The position numbers were made by a program, and so were the translations under genes. Below, in pieces: positions 45,883 through 56,416 of a stretch of 64,000 bases of DNA. This DNA comes from Omphiscola glabra (Eukaryota > Mollusca > Gastropoda > Lymnaeidae). Position 1 is the first letter of the stretch, and each line of letters begins with the position of its first letter. The stretch spans positions 11,997,062-12,061,061 of the forward strand of contig OZ024797.1 of the NCBI GenBank assembly GCA_964017045.1, written 5' to 3'. Under the pieces are notes generated by a model. That model was not told where the DNA came from and did not search any database. It saw only the letters and a list, made by a program, of their open reading frames with translations.

Positions 45883-46089
45883 ACTGCGCTCTTTGCGGCT
45901 GGCGAAAGCTTTGATCCCTTGAATGCAATCAGTTCTTAGTTCAGGTTCGATGGATAACTTTGATAGGCGTAATCCGCATAGCAACTCGTTCGTCAGTGTT
46001 ACGCGTACATAGGATTTGATGAGATACACTTTAGAGAGACTGCGCCATCCGCCTGCAACAGTGACAGGCCCATTCGTTATCTTTAATGC
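45883..46089 (-). pseudogene. hAT transposase C-terminal fragment
   Basis: The minus-strand translation reads PVTVAGGW, SLSKVYLIKSYVR, TLTNELLCGLRLSKLSIE and then IKAFASRKERS. This order matches the hAT dimerisation region of transposases, usually (P)VTVA-x-x-ER-SFSKLKLIK-x-YLRSTM...LSIE...FA-x-x-K-x-R. The ER of that motif is replaced by GW here. Upstream on the minus strand the frame runs into a (GA)n microsatellite (46115-46173), so the rest of the gene is absent. A broken relic, unrelated in position to the hAT element at 56-58.6 kb. Confidence 0.65.
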
Positions 46090-46739
46090 GACCGTCCCAG
46101 ACGTACTCGAAAAACGGGGAGAGGGGAGAGGGGAGAGAGAGAGAGAGATAGAGATAGAGAGAGAGAGAGAGAGCACCTTTCTTGAGACATACCATTTCTA
46201 AACTCCTGGCCCATTATCAAATCTACAAAATCAATGTCTTTTTTATATACAACTATTAAGTCTTTGTGCTATGTATGCAGGGCCATGTGAAGGAAAAGCG
46301 GCCCCCGGGGCGAAGCCGGAGATGCATCGACGTAGTCCCACCCGGGGTGGAGCACTAAAGAAGATTATTTTGGGGCCATTTGTGTTTGTGAAGTACTTGG
46401 GATTTTTATCAATTTATTCTTTACTAAAATCCTTTCTGAAGACAATTTTGGCGCCCCATGATATTTTCGCCCGAAGTGAGAACCGCCCCCACCCCCTGCC
46501 CGCTTCTCATGACACAGACTGTTCAGTCCTTTCGTTTTCGGTTAAGCACATGCACCGTAAGTAAGGGAGATTTATTCTTTGGCAGCAAAACATCATCTGA
46601 CCTTGAAACTATAATAACTAATTCGCCAGTTTACCTCTCAAAGAGGTCACGGCATTGAGTCGAGAATTAAACTTTAATATTTTCATTCACATAAGGCAAC
46701 ATTGAAAGCTTTCATCTTTAAGAAACTCTGCCATGAGTT
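46090..46739. other. (GA)n and no gene
   Basis: A GA-rich microsatellite occupies about 46115-46173. Around 46280-46500, GC-rich words (GCGGCCCCCGGGGCGAAGC, TTTTGGCGCCCCATG) look like hAT miniature-element pieces without definable ends. Confidence 0.5.
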
Positions 46740-47522
46740 CTAACTTTCAACACATCAATCTTTCAATTGTTGTATTCTAGCTTTCATCAGTCTTCCATTG
46801 TTGTATTCTAGCTTTCAACAGACCAGTCTTTCATTGTTGTATTCTAACTTTCAACAGACCAGTCTTTCATTGTTGTATTCTAACTTTCAACAGACCAGTC
46901 TTTCATTGTGGTTTTCTAGCTTTCAACAGAGCAGTCTTTCGTTGTTGTATTCTAGCTTTCAACAGACCAGTCTTCCATTGTGGTTTTCTAGCTTTCAACA
47001 GAGCAGTCTTTCGTTGTTGTATTCTAGCTTTCAACAGACCAGTCTTTCATTGTGGTTTTCTAGCTTTCAACAGAGCAGTCTTTCGTTGTTGTATTCTAGC
47101 TTTCAACAGACCAGTCTTCCATTGTTGTATTCTAGCTTTCAACAGACCAGTCTTCCATTGTTGTATTCTAGCTTTCAACAGGCAAGTCTTTCATTGTGGT
47201 TTTCTAGCTTTCAACAGAGCAGTCTTTCGTTGTTGTATTCTAGCTTTCAACAGACCAGTCTTTCATTGTGGTTTTCTAACTTTCAACAGAGCAGTCTTTC
47301 GTTGTTGTATTCTAGCTTTCAACAGGCAAGTCTTTCATTGTTGTATTCTAGCTTTCAACAGATCAGTCTTTCGTTGTTGTATTCTAGCTTTCAACAGGCA
47401 AGTCTTTCATTGTTGTATTCTAGCTTTCAACAGGCAAGTCTTCCATTGTTGTATTCTAGCTTTCAACAGGCAAGTCTTTCATTGTTGTTTTCTAGCTTTC
47501 AACAGAGCAGTCTTCCATTGTT
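46740..47522. repeat. 36-bp minisatellite
   Basis: About 21 copies of TTCTAGCTTTCAACAGACCA plus GTCTTTCATTGTTGTA. Two subtypes, GTTGTA-ACC and GTGGTT-AGC, alternate to give 72-base blocks between about 46890 and 47300. Twelve codons per unit make a 248-codon plus-strand frame (Leu-Tyr-Ser-Ser-Phe-Gln-Gln repeats). I treat it as a by-product. Confidence 0.93.
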
Positions 47523-48667
47523 TACTTCTATAATTATATTTTAAATTGTGTTCTTTTTGTTCGTCCAGGTAGTTCTGTCAAAGAAATCATTTGTTTGTTT
47601 TGTTGAATAACCTTCCAGCCTTACCTCAAACCATTTATCGTCTGCCATCCCTACGTCATTAAAATTAACATAAAGTCGCTCATAAGCCGTCCTTTGATGG
47701 CAACCGCACTAGTTTTGGCGCACTACATTTGGCGCACTACATTTGGCGCACTACTTTTGGCGCACTACTTTTTGCGGCTTGTTATGCTTGACTTCTCCCT
47801 CCCTATTATTTCTATAGGAATTTGTTCTGGATAAAAGGCGTTACCACGGGTAGGTAAAATGACACATTTTACAATGGTTTTTACTAATTTTGTAAATATT
47901 TTTCTTCAGTTCCAGTGCCGCTTCTAAGAGGATCCACCCCGGTCAGCCCCACCCCATTTCCTACTTTAAAATATCAACAGCAAACAACGATATAAAAAAA
48001 TGTTTAATTTTTTATGAATACTAAGGAAATTTATGGGGACAAATATCCCCCCTTTCCTATTCCACGCCCCCCCCCCCCCCCCCCGTGTGATGATGTCATC
48101 TTGAGTAACCTCATACATATGCATATAATTAACATGTTTCCCCGATGCCACGAGAGTTGCCATCTCTGATCAATGTCAGACTTGTCATTCGCCCGATAAT
48201 CAAAATTTTAGAGAGTGCCACCGTTACAAATGTTTAGCTCATTAACTGGAGATCTAAAATAAATTCCTTTAAATTGTGTCCACATCTCAAACATTGGGAC
48301 CCTTAACCACACGAGGCCACCTGTAGCCACAGTAGTTGCGGGATCAAAGTGACGGCTCTTAGTCGATGCTCCAACCCAGCGTGTGGCAACAAGCTATGGA
48401 TTCTATTGTCGTTTTGATACTAATTCTCACGTAGATATTTGCACCCCTTTCTTCAAGCCGACTAAACAATATAGTATCCACCCGCTTCACAGTGTCTGAG
48501 TAAACCCGAATGCATATCTGCACGCGCAAACAACTGTGGCGCATTGTAACCTTTAAGTTCTTGTCTGCAGTCCCATTTCATAGTCACTCCATGGTGCACA
48601 AGCCAATGGAGACTTATTGATATTCTCCCGAGTCGGCGGATAATCTATCCGCTTGGCAAGTCGGGCA
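47523..48667. other. no gene; four 15-bp repeats and a C-run
   Basis: TTTGGCGCACTACAT repeats four times at 47708-47772. A long C-run lies near 48066-48084. The segment 48050-48165 resembles 50035-50145 (see findings). No credible gene. Confidence 0.5.
47708..47772. repeat. 15-bp tandem repeat
   Basis: Four copies of TTTGGCGCACTACAT or TTTGGCGCACTACTT. Confidence 0.88.
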
Positions 48668-49795
48668 CGATGCTCAAGGGGGCCCACGATGCTCAAGGGG
48701 GCCCACGATGCTCAAGGGGGCCCACGATGCCCAAAGCCCACTATGCTCAAGGGGGCCCACGATGCCCAAAGCCCACTATGCTCAAGGGTGCCCACGAAGC
48801 TCAAGGGTGCCCACGATGCTCAAGGGGACTCACGATGCTCAAGGGGGCCACGATGCTTAAGGGGACTCACGATGCTCAAGGGGGCCACGATGCTCAAGGG
48901 GACTCACGATGCTCAAGGGGGCCACGATGCTCAAGGGGGCCACGATGCTCAAGGGGACTCACGATGCTCAAGGGGGCCACGATGCTCAAGGGGACTCACG
49001 ATGCTCAAGGGGGCCACGATGCTCAAGGGGGCCACGATGCTCAAAGGGACTCACGATGCTCAAGGGGGCCACGATGCTCAAGGGGACTCACGATGCTCAA
49101 GGGGACTCACGATGCTCAAGGGGGCCACGATGCTCAAGAGGGCCCACGATGCTCAAGGGGGCCACGATGCTCAAGGGGGCCACGATGCTCAAGGGGGCCA
49201 CGATGCTCAAGAGGGCCCACGATGCTCAAGGGGGCCACGATGCTCAAGGGGGCCACGATGCTCAAGATGGGCCACGATGCTCAAGATGGTCCACGATGCT
49301 CAAGGGGGGCACGATGCTCAAGGGGGCCACGATTCTCAAGATGGTCCACGATGCTCAAGGGGGGCCACGATGCTCAAGAGGGCCCACGATGCTCAAGGGG
49401 GGCCACGATGCTCAAGGGGACTCACGATGCTCAAGGGGGCCACGATGCTCAAGAGGGCCCACGATGCTCAAGGGGGCCACGATGCTCAAAGGGGCCACGA
49501 TGCTCAAGAGGGCCCACGATGCTCAAGGGGGCCACGATTCTCAAGATGGTCCACGATAGTCAAGGGGGGCCACGATGCTCAAGGGGACTCACGATGCTCA
49601 AGGGGGCCACGATGCTCAAGAGGGCCCACGATGCTCAAGGGGGCCACGATGCTCAAAGGGGCCACGATCCTCAAGAGGGCCCACGATGCTCAAGAGGGCC
49701 CACGATGCTCAAGGGGGCCACGATGCTCAAGGGGGGCCACGATGCTCAAGGGGGCCCACGATGCTCAAGGGGGCCCACGTTGCTCAAGGGGCCCA
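48668..49795. repeat. 17/18/19-bp minisatellite
   Basis: About 62 copies of CACGATGCTCAAGGGGGC and length variants (GGGGACT, GAGGGCC, GGGGGGC). Units of 17, 18 and 19 bases are mixed. Blocks such as GGGGGCC-GGGGACT-GGGGGCC recur, so there is higher-order structure. Frames of 424, 385 and 216 codons exist in all three plus-strand phases, which is the signature of a stop-free repeat, not of a gene. Confidence 0.95.
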
Positions 49796-50663
49796 GAGCC
49801 TGTAAACGAGCCTGTGACCCAGGCTAATGTGGTTGCCATACATTATCATCTGCTTTTAACAAGCTGTGTTTATCTTAACCATTCATTACTTGTTTGGCTG
49901 TCACACGGCTCACACTGTTACACTTAACCCATGCACTCCTTGGTTTGGCTGTCACAAGGTTTGCACTGTTACTCTTAGCAAATGCATTCCTTATTTGGTT
50001 GTCACAATGTTCCAAAATAACCGCCTTAATCAACAGCATCTCCCATTCCCTTCCCCACCCCAACTGTGATTACGTCATCAGGTTTAACCCCCATACATAA
50101 GCCCATAATAACATATTCCCCAACGCCAGACTTCCAGCGGCTGCCAGTACACACACAAACACACACGCTCACACACACACACACACTCACACACACACTT
50201 TGCATCCATACGCCTCTAGATTACAGGACAATGATATTAACAACGTGCGGCCTGGAGACCGTCCAGTACACATTGTTTGTGTTATCGACATTGTGCAAAG
50301 ACGCCATATGGTGGACAGGAGAAATATGACAACAACCTATTGGAGCCTCTGTACAAGAGTGCATATGATTGTTAACGTCCAGTTTGATCAACCTCGGAAG
50401 ATGTAAGGCAGTGGTATACAAGGCATATAATTATAAACACATTTGTGTGATGTAGGGCATTTTGGGCATCTTGCTCTGGTTATGTTGTAGCTTTTGTTGA
50501 TGTATTTGAATTATTGCTCGTACATGTTGTAGTTGCTTGGCACAGGTTTTTGAATATTTTGGTAAATTTTAATTATCTGTTAGTATTATGATTAGGTATA
50601 AAGGTGTTATGATCAGATAGGTGGTTCTACACAACATTGAGAGGTAAGCATAATAAGGGCCCT
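49796..50663. other. no gene; (CA)n and diverged repeats
   Basis: Three diverged copies of a phrase GGCTGTCACACGGCTCACAC / GGCTGTCACAAGGTTTGCAC / GGTTGTCACAATGTTCC lie at 49899-50010. A (CA)n lies at about 50150-50193. Frames at 50200-50421 on both strands match nothing I know. Confidence 0.5.
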
Positions 50664-51155
50664 GGGGTGGGGACAGTGGGGTGGGGGCAGTGGGGTGTGG
50701 ACAGTGAGGTGGGGACAGTGGGGTGGGGACACTGGGGTGGGGACAGAGGGGTGCGGAAATTGGGGTGGGGACAGTGACGTGGGGACAGTGGGGGACAGAG
50801 GAGTGGGGAAATTGGGGTGGGGACAGTGTGGTGGGAACAGTGGGGGACAGAGGAGTGGGGAAATTGGGGTGGGGACAGTGGTGTGGGGACAGTGACGTGG
50901 GGACAGTGACGTGGGGACAGTGACGTGGGGACAGTGACGTGAGGACAGAGAAGTGGGGGAAATTGGGGTGGGGACAGTGGGTTGGGGACAGTGTGGTGGG
51001 AACAGTGGGATGGGGACTAGTGAGGTTGGGACAGTGGTTTGGGATAGTGGGGTGGGGACCGTGGGGAAGGGACAATTAGGTGGGGACAGTGAGGTAGGGA
51101 CTAGTGAGATTGGGACCCTGGTTTGGGGACACTGGGATGGGGACAGTGAGGCAGG
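50664..51155. repeat. G-rich 14/15-bp minisatellite
   Basis: About 33 copies of GTGGGGTGGGGACA and variants (GTGGGGACAGTGACG, GGGAAATTGG). One strand carries repeated runs of three or four G at short spacing. A block of about 63 bases with GGGGACAGAGGAGTGGGGAA occurs twice (about 50787 and 50845). Confidence 0.9.
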
Positions 51156-51207
51156 GTCACAAGGGTAAAGACCTCGGGCACATGTTAGCCTATTGTTCCC
51201 TGCTTCC

Positions 51208-51394
51208 CAGGAGCGTAGCGTAGGGGGGCAGGGGGTACAGATGTACCCGGGCGCCAGCTAGTTAGGGGCGCCAAAATGTGCTTTGGTATAATTTTATTGA
51301 TGAAAATAATGGGTTTGAGAGTTGAAAAAAGGAAAAGAGGGCGCTTTAAAATGAATCTTGTCCCCGGGCGCCAAACACTCTAGGTACGCCACTG
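51208..51394. mobile_element. hAT miniature element, GCGTAG family copy 2
   Basis: A 187-bp element from CAGGAGCGTAGCGTAGGG to CTAGGTACGCCACTG with a perfect 8-bp TSD, CTGCTTCC (51200-51207 and 51395-51402). It differs from the copy at 42693 by a small number of substitutions and single-base indels, so the two are recent siblings. Confidence 0.9.
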
Positions 51395-51402
51395 CTGCTT
51401 CC

Positions 51403-52736
51403 GAGCCATTATAGCCACATTATTTTATGAAGATGTCTTAAATTCAATACATACCCACCCACCCCCCACACACACACACACACTTTTTACTTTTTACCCC
51501 CCCCCCCCAGTGGGTATGCAGCTCAGTGTTATTCATTAGACTACAGTGCCTTCAACTTCACAAACGTACCATTTGCTTCTAATGCTTTATATGAGTCGTA
51601 TAATAACTCTAACTGATAGGAGTTACATTCCAAGTTCCAATTATACAGACGTCTAGATCTATACGTGTAAACATTCTGACCGATTTCTTTTAACGTGTTA
51701 AATAAATTGAAAAACAATTCAACTATTTCCATCTCAAAGCCTTCCCATTGACGTAATGCACTGCTAGAGTGCACATGAGTATAAAAAAAAAATAGGGGGA
51801 ACTCACTCCTCTAGAGACTTGCAGTCTCCCCCCTTTTCAACACTGACGGCCGTACAAAACTCAACTCCACGTTGCTACCGTTTTCAATGACATTTAAAAA
51901 ACAAACTATTTATGTCCCAACCCCACTCACAAGGCCACACAGAATCGTTATCAAGTGTAACGAGAAACGTTTGTGAAGGCGAAAGGTCACGTCGAAATCT
52001 GGTCATGTGACCTAAATTTTGGTACCCGAAACATTATTTAAGAACTTAAAAAAACTACCGAGTTTACTTACCGACTCGTGAGCATCAAAACGGTTGAACG
52101 TGTCATCTCCCCCCCCCGCTTTACACGTCAATACGTACATGGGTTCGATGAAAAAATCGAAACATGCCAACACTGGGGTTTGACTGTGAGCTACACACTA
52201 CTTACAAGTTCGGCTCAGCACGGTGAGCACTCGGTGACCCAGTTTCGTCGAGCAGTCGTCGAGCGCTGAACGGCTGTCCTTAGCGAAACAACAACAAATG
52301 GTTGCTAACTGGTCCTGTGAGTACGTATGGTGGGAAAGGAAAAAACGGGTTTCCCCGGTGCTGCCAACCCCCCCCCCCCCCGAGGGTTGCGGTTGTATGT
52401 GGGCTGCACGCTTCGGCGCGTTTAATAAGTCATTGTGGCGTTGTCGGTGACTGTGGCACACCGAGGTAGCCTCCCTGCTTCTCCACACGTGGGACGTTCG
52501 CGTAATGTAAACAAATGAGGGGGAGGGGTATCTTTCAAGCTCTCATGCGCAGGCCTGGTTCATAGAACACAAGTTCAAAGGTCGCGTCACAAAATCGTTA
52601 TAGTTTTATTGCATAACTTGACAGGATACTCGGTCGCGTTTTTATGAGTGTATCTAAATATTATTAACTATCGTGACAACTTATCCTATCGCGGTGTCCC
52701 CTCCATTATTACTTCCTTATTCCTTACCTTTTCTCT
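51403..52736. other. no gene; one unassigned frame
   Basis: (CA)n at about 51462-51482 and C-runs near 51498-51509 and 52370-52381. The minus-strand frame at 51541-51774 is listed separately. Nothing else is supported. Confidence 0.5.
51541..51774 (-). other. unassigned non-repetitive open frame
   Basis: 77 codons on the minus strand, with mixed composition and no internal repeat, ending VKLKAL. It includes LFFNLFNTLKEIGQNVY and LYNWNLECNSYQLELLYDSY. It is one of few frames in the window not derived from a tandem repeat. I recognise no family, and there is no visible partner exon or initiation context, so it may be chance. Recorded for checking only. Confidence 0.2.
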
Positions 52737-53020
52737 CTCATCTAGCTCCCCTGTTGTTCTCCCTCTCTCTTTCTCTCTCTCATCTAGCTCCCTTGTTCTC
52801 CCTCTCTCTTTCTCTATCTCATCTAGCTCCCCTGTTGTTCTCCCTCTCTCTTTCTCTCTCTCATCTAGCTCCCTGGTTGTTCTCCCTCTCTCTTTCTCTC
52901 TCTTTTTTCGATATCTCTACTTTCTCTCTTTTGCTCCCCTCTCACTTTCCATCCATCCATCCATCCCTCCCTCCCCCCTCCCTCCACCCATCCATATTTC
53001 TATCTATCTATCGGAGATAG
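52737..53020. repeat. CT-rich ~41-bp minisatellite and CCAT run
   Basis: Four copies of a unit with CTCATCTAGCTCCCCTGTTG and TTCTCCCTCTCTCTTTC (52737-52905), then a polypyrimidine stretch and a (CCAT)/(CTAT) microsatellite to about 53010. Confidence 0.88.
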
Positions 53021-53034
53021 CGTCAAGGGCTGGG

Positions 53035-53222
53035 TATCATTGGGATGGGGTCAGAGGTTTGATAACATTGGGATGGGGTCAGAGGTTTGATAACATTGGG
53101 ATGGGGTCAGAGGTTTGATAACATTGGGATGGGGTCAGAGGTTTGATAACATTGGGATGGGGTCAGAGGTTTGATAACATTGGGATGGGGTCAGAGGTTT
53201 GATAACATTGGGATGGGGTGGG
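53035..53222. repeat. 28-bp minisatellite
   Basis: Six and a half almost perfect copies of GGGATGGGGTCAGAGGTTTG plus ATAACATT. Confidence 0.93.
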
Positions 53223-53417
53223 AGGTTGGGGATCCCGGAGATGGTGCCACAGGTTGGGTATCACATTACCGAATCGATTATAGTTTTCGGAGCATTGGAG
53301 TAGTTGGGTTGGTGTTTTGGGTGGGTCCCCTGTTGTGTGTGGGGGGGGGGGGGTCACATCTTCCAAGAAGGAGACAGGACCTCCGTAATTAAACACGAAA
53401 ACATGTGCCCCCTAGAT

Positions 53418-53604
53418 CAGTGCTACTCAAAGTGGTGGTCCGCGGACCGGCGCCGGTCCGCGGGCCATCATCCGCCGGTCCGGAGAAGTTTTCAAGAAAA
53501 CTCATTTCGCTACCACGTTAGTACAAGAAAAATAGTGCACCGGTCCCTGGTGCAATGGAAAAATTCCTGCCGGTCCGCCATACTAAAAAGTTTGAGAAGC
53601 ACTG
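53418..53604. mobile_element. hAT miniature element with internal palindrome
   Basis: A 187-bp element beginning CAGTGCTACTCAAAGT and ending AGTTTGAGAAGCACTG. A perfect 8-bp TSD, CCCTAGAT, flanks it (53410-53417 and 53605-53612). Near the left end a perfect 24-base palindrome (53440-53463, core CCGGCGCCGG) is followed by further GGTCCGC words, giving strong hairpin potential. No coding capacity. Charlie-like hAT by end sequence; the family is unassigned. Confidence 0.88.
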
Positions 53605-53612
53605 CCCTAGAT

Positions 53613-54227
53613 GATCCGATGACAATCTTTACCTTATGGCGTGGTGTATTATGGCGTGGCGCATTATGGCGTGGCGCATTATGGCGTTATATTAGGACAC
53701 TGTGGTATGGCCGGGCTGGTGCTTGGCTTGCGGGGGTGGGCAGTACTACAATGGCAGCTGTTCCAGGCGTACGAATTTCAGAGGCGCAGATTGTTTAAAT
53801 TAAAAGAGAGAAGGAAATATGACATGTGCATAAACGTTTATTAAATCATTATTTTTGCATTAATTTCAATACAAAGGTATTGTTTTCATCATCGTCAAAA
53901 CCGCTTGTTAAGGTGTGTTAGAAAGCCTTCAGTTCACGTGAGCAGGCAGCGGACCTACCATACTCCATGACCCAAAGCTAAGGGCCCGTACACATGTTAT
54001 ATAACGCGAAGGGGCTGGGGGGGACTGGTTTATCATTTTGTTATATTGTGTTACATGTGGCGGGGGAGGGGGGGGGTCGAGGAAATGTTGCATAACAATT
54101 CTTATTATTTTTTATTTTTTTTAAATTGAATTATTATTTTTGCTAAATTTATGCTATTAAAATTCTGAAATTAGCCTAAATTCTAAATAAACTGTATTTT
54201 TTTGCTTAAAATGAATTAACACATTTT
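53613..54227. other. no gene; minor repeats
   Basis: TATGGCGTGGCGCAT repeats about three times near 53636-53690. G-runs lie near 54018 and 54062-54077. No credible gene. Confidence 0.5.
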
Positions 54228-54356
54228 GTGTTTGTGTTATGTCATGTGTTTGAATAATGTCTTATGTTTGTGTTATGTCATGTTTGTGTTATGTAATTTG
54301 TTTCTGTTATGTAATATGTTTCTGTTATGTAATATGTTTCTGTTATGTAATATGTG
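54228..54356. repeat. 16-bp minisatellite
   Basis: About eight copies of TTTGTGTTATGTCATG drifting into TTTCTGTTATGTAATA at the right. Confidence 0.85.
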
Positions 54357-54454
54357 CATGGCTCTTTAGGATAAAATTATCTCTAAAATTTTGATTTTGT
54401 TTTTATTTATCACATAGAACCCCAACTAGATTACGTATTCAAAGTTATAAACCC

Positions 54455-54640
54455 AGAGTTGTGCCCCCGGATTTACAACCCTGGAGTTGTGCCCCCGGAT
54501 TTACATCCCCGGAGTTGTGGCCTTGGATTTACACCCCTGGAGTTGTGCCCCCGGATTTACACCCCCGGAGCTACACCCCTGGAGTTGTGCCCCCGGTGTT
54601 ACACCCTTGGAGTTGTGCCCCCGGATTTACACCCCTGAAG
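54455..54640. repeat. 28-bp minisatellite
   Basis: About six and a half copies of GAGTTGTGCCCCCGGATTTA plus CACCCCTG. The fourth and fifth copies are shortened (GAGCTACACCCCTG). Confidence 0.88.
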
Positions 54641-55295
54641 GCTGTCTCTTTATAACCCGTTGCATATCCCGTAATCTAATACCCGGTGTCCTGCCCTTAT
54701 TACAATACGACTTACTGACCAATCAGTAGGTCACAATGTTGAGGCCACGGATGATAAGATGTGCATGAAATTAAAGTACAACAGTATCCACAAAAGTATT
54801 TTAAAAAACACGTTATATTAATTCAGCAGACGCGCGCATATACAAACCATCTCGGCAAAGACTGCAGCAGCAGACACGCCCATAGCGCTTCATTCATAAA
54901 CGCCATCCAGCCAGCTGTGGACAGATGGTTCAGACGGCGTCGGAATGTGAGCGGCTCTGGTTCGTCTGGCTGGCCGCGAGCAGACGAGCGCAGTGAGATG
55001 GGAAAGTAGGAAAAAGCATTGAGGAAATACGACAATCGTGCCGGGTTCAAAGGTCGGCGATTATTCGCAAGTAGACACACCACGTGGTATTGTTACCGTT
55101 TAGGACAACAGGTTCGTGTCAACATACCATGCATGACTTTGAGAGATAAGTCAGAGAAAAATATGAATTATATCATAACAAGCGTTAGCGACTTCATGTA
55201 TAGGTCTTGAGAGTATTATGCGAATGAGAGAATAGTTTCAAAACGTATGACGTCATGGGGGTGTCATCCAACGAGAGCAGGATTCAAAGTGTAAG
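54641..55295. other. no gene assigned
   Basis: Opposite-strand frames at 54761-55083 overlap one another and carry no domain I can name with confidence. Nothing else is supported. Confidence 0.45.
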
Positions 55296-55383
55296 TCTAT
55301 AGGTCTTAATCATACACATCATACTTTACAATAGGTCTTAATCATACACACCATACTTTACAATAGGTCTTAATCCTACATGG
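55296..55383. repeat. 32-bp tandem repeat
   Basis: Two and a half copies of ATAGGTCTTAATCATACACA plus CCATACTTTACA. Confidence 0.88.
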
Positions 55384-55407
55384 TATACGAGAGAAGTTTG
55401 TGATCTA

Positions 55408-55495
55408 TAAGGCTCGCGTGTCGTGGAAGGCTCGCGCGTCGCGGAAGGCTTGCGTGCCGTGGAAGGCTCGCGTGTCGTGCAAGGCTCGCGTGTGT
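55408..55495. repeat. 18-bp tandem repeat
   Basis: Five copies of GGCTCGCGTGTCGTGGAA, clearly more GC-rich than the surroundings. Confidence 0.85.
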
Positions 55496-55828
55496 GTCAC
55501 AAGATTTTATATCTCAAGAAAATATGTTTTAGTGGGTTTCTTTAAAGCATTTATTGTGGCATTTTACCGACAAAAAGTGGTGTAGGCAGGGTCGGAGGGG
55601 CGCCCATGGCGGCCCTTGTTTTCCTTATATACAGGGGCCGCATTTAAAGCCAACAAGTGAGTTATTTCGCGGAAGGGGGCTTATCAAAATAGTGTCCCGC
55701 CCCGTATGGCACTAACCATAGCAACGCAAATGCCAACAAATAAACAACGTCAGGTGGGAACTATAATATAAAGCAACTTGAAGTAACTTGCCTGGACGCT
55801 GCCCTACTCTTTGCTTTATTCAATGCCA

Positions 55829-55910
55829 GTAGGATCTGGCGTGAACATTTATTGATAAAGACCTGTAAGTGCTTGATGTTAGTTTTGCCTGGTGGCCATG
55901 TTTCCCGCAA
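55829..55910 (-). pseudogene. LINE reverse-transcriptase C-terminal scrap
   Basis: The minus strand encodes ETW, then KTNIKHLQVFINKC and RQIL, within a short frame (55761-56015). This order matches the region just after the reverse-transcriptase domain of RTE-like LINEs (ETW...KLQVFINRCLRRIL). It is only a scrap and lies opposite in orientation to the second LINE piece that starts 100 bases on. Confidence 0.45.
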
Positions 55911-55998
55911 TGACAAAGAAAAATAGATTTCACATTTGATTTGAATGTGCCCAAACTTTTCATGCATTTTGTTTCTGACTTCATCGGCATCCTTAAGC

Positions 55999-56053
55999 TC
56001 CACCAAAGAGGACAAGGCAGATGGTCAGGGCATGTTGTGAGAATGCCAGACAG
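55999..56053 (+). pseudogene. LINE ORF2 piece, left of the hAT insertion
   Basis: The plus strand reads LHQ, then RWSGHVVRMPD, the well-known LRWAGHVVRMPDSRL motif of LINE ORF2 C-termini. The frame is cut at 56053 by the hAT element and resumes at 58569 with PDSRLYKQLMFGEFS. Confidence 0.7.
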
Positions 56054-56416
56054 CAGTGGCGTAGCAAGGGGATGCGGACCGCACCGGGTAAAACCATCCC
56101 AGGGGCTGTGACCAAATGGAAAAAAATGCTCATTTACAGAGCAAAAACTGCTCGTTCGAAACGAATTTCATAAAAAGGAAAACCTGAAATTTTTCACAAA
56201 GGTAACCAAACCAATTGTGTGCTTTATTTAGAATTCAGAAATGAGGCGACCTTATTATTAGGTCAGAAAAACGCGTTTTTATCATGATTTAACACCGATT
56301 GAAGTGTTCGGTAACTTTCGTAAGTGATAGGAAGCTATATTATATTATATTTATAATTTCTGAGATATAAAGCTTCCCATAGATATAAATACGATGTGGT
56401 CGGTCGATTCTAAATA

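Noticed and set aside
48653..49927. 424-codon open frame as a secreted or structural repeat protein
   Set aside because: Mixed 17-, 18- and 19-base units shift phase constantly, and all three plus-strand phases are open, which is a property of the repeat composition.
54761..55083. Possible LINE C-terminal or host exon frames on both strands
   Set aside because: I could not find a specific motif; similarity to LINE tail phrases was too weak to claim.
55761..56015. Whole 84-codon minus-strand frame as a small gene
   Set aside because: Only its middle matches a LINE post-reverse-transcriptase phrase; the rest is unrecognised and it overlaps a plus-strand LINE piece.
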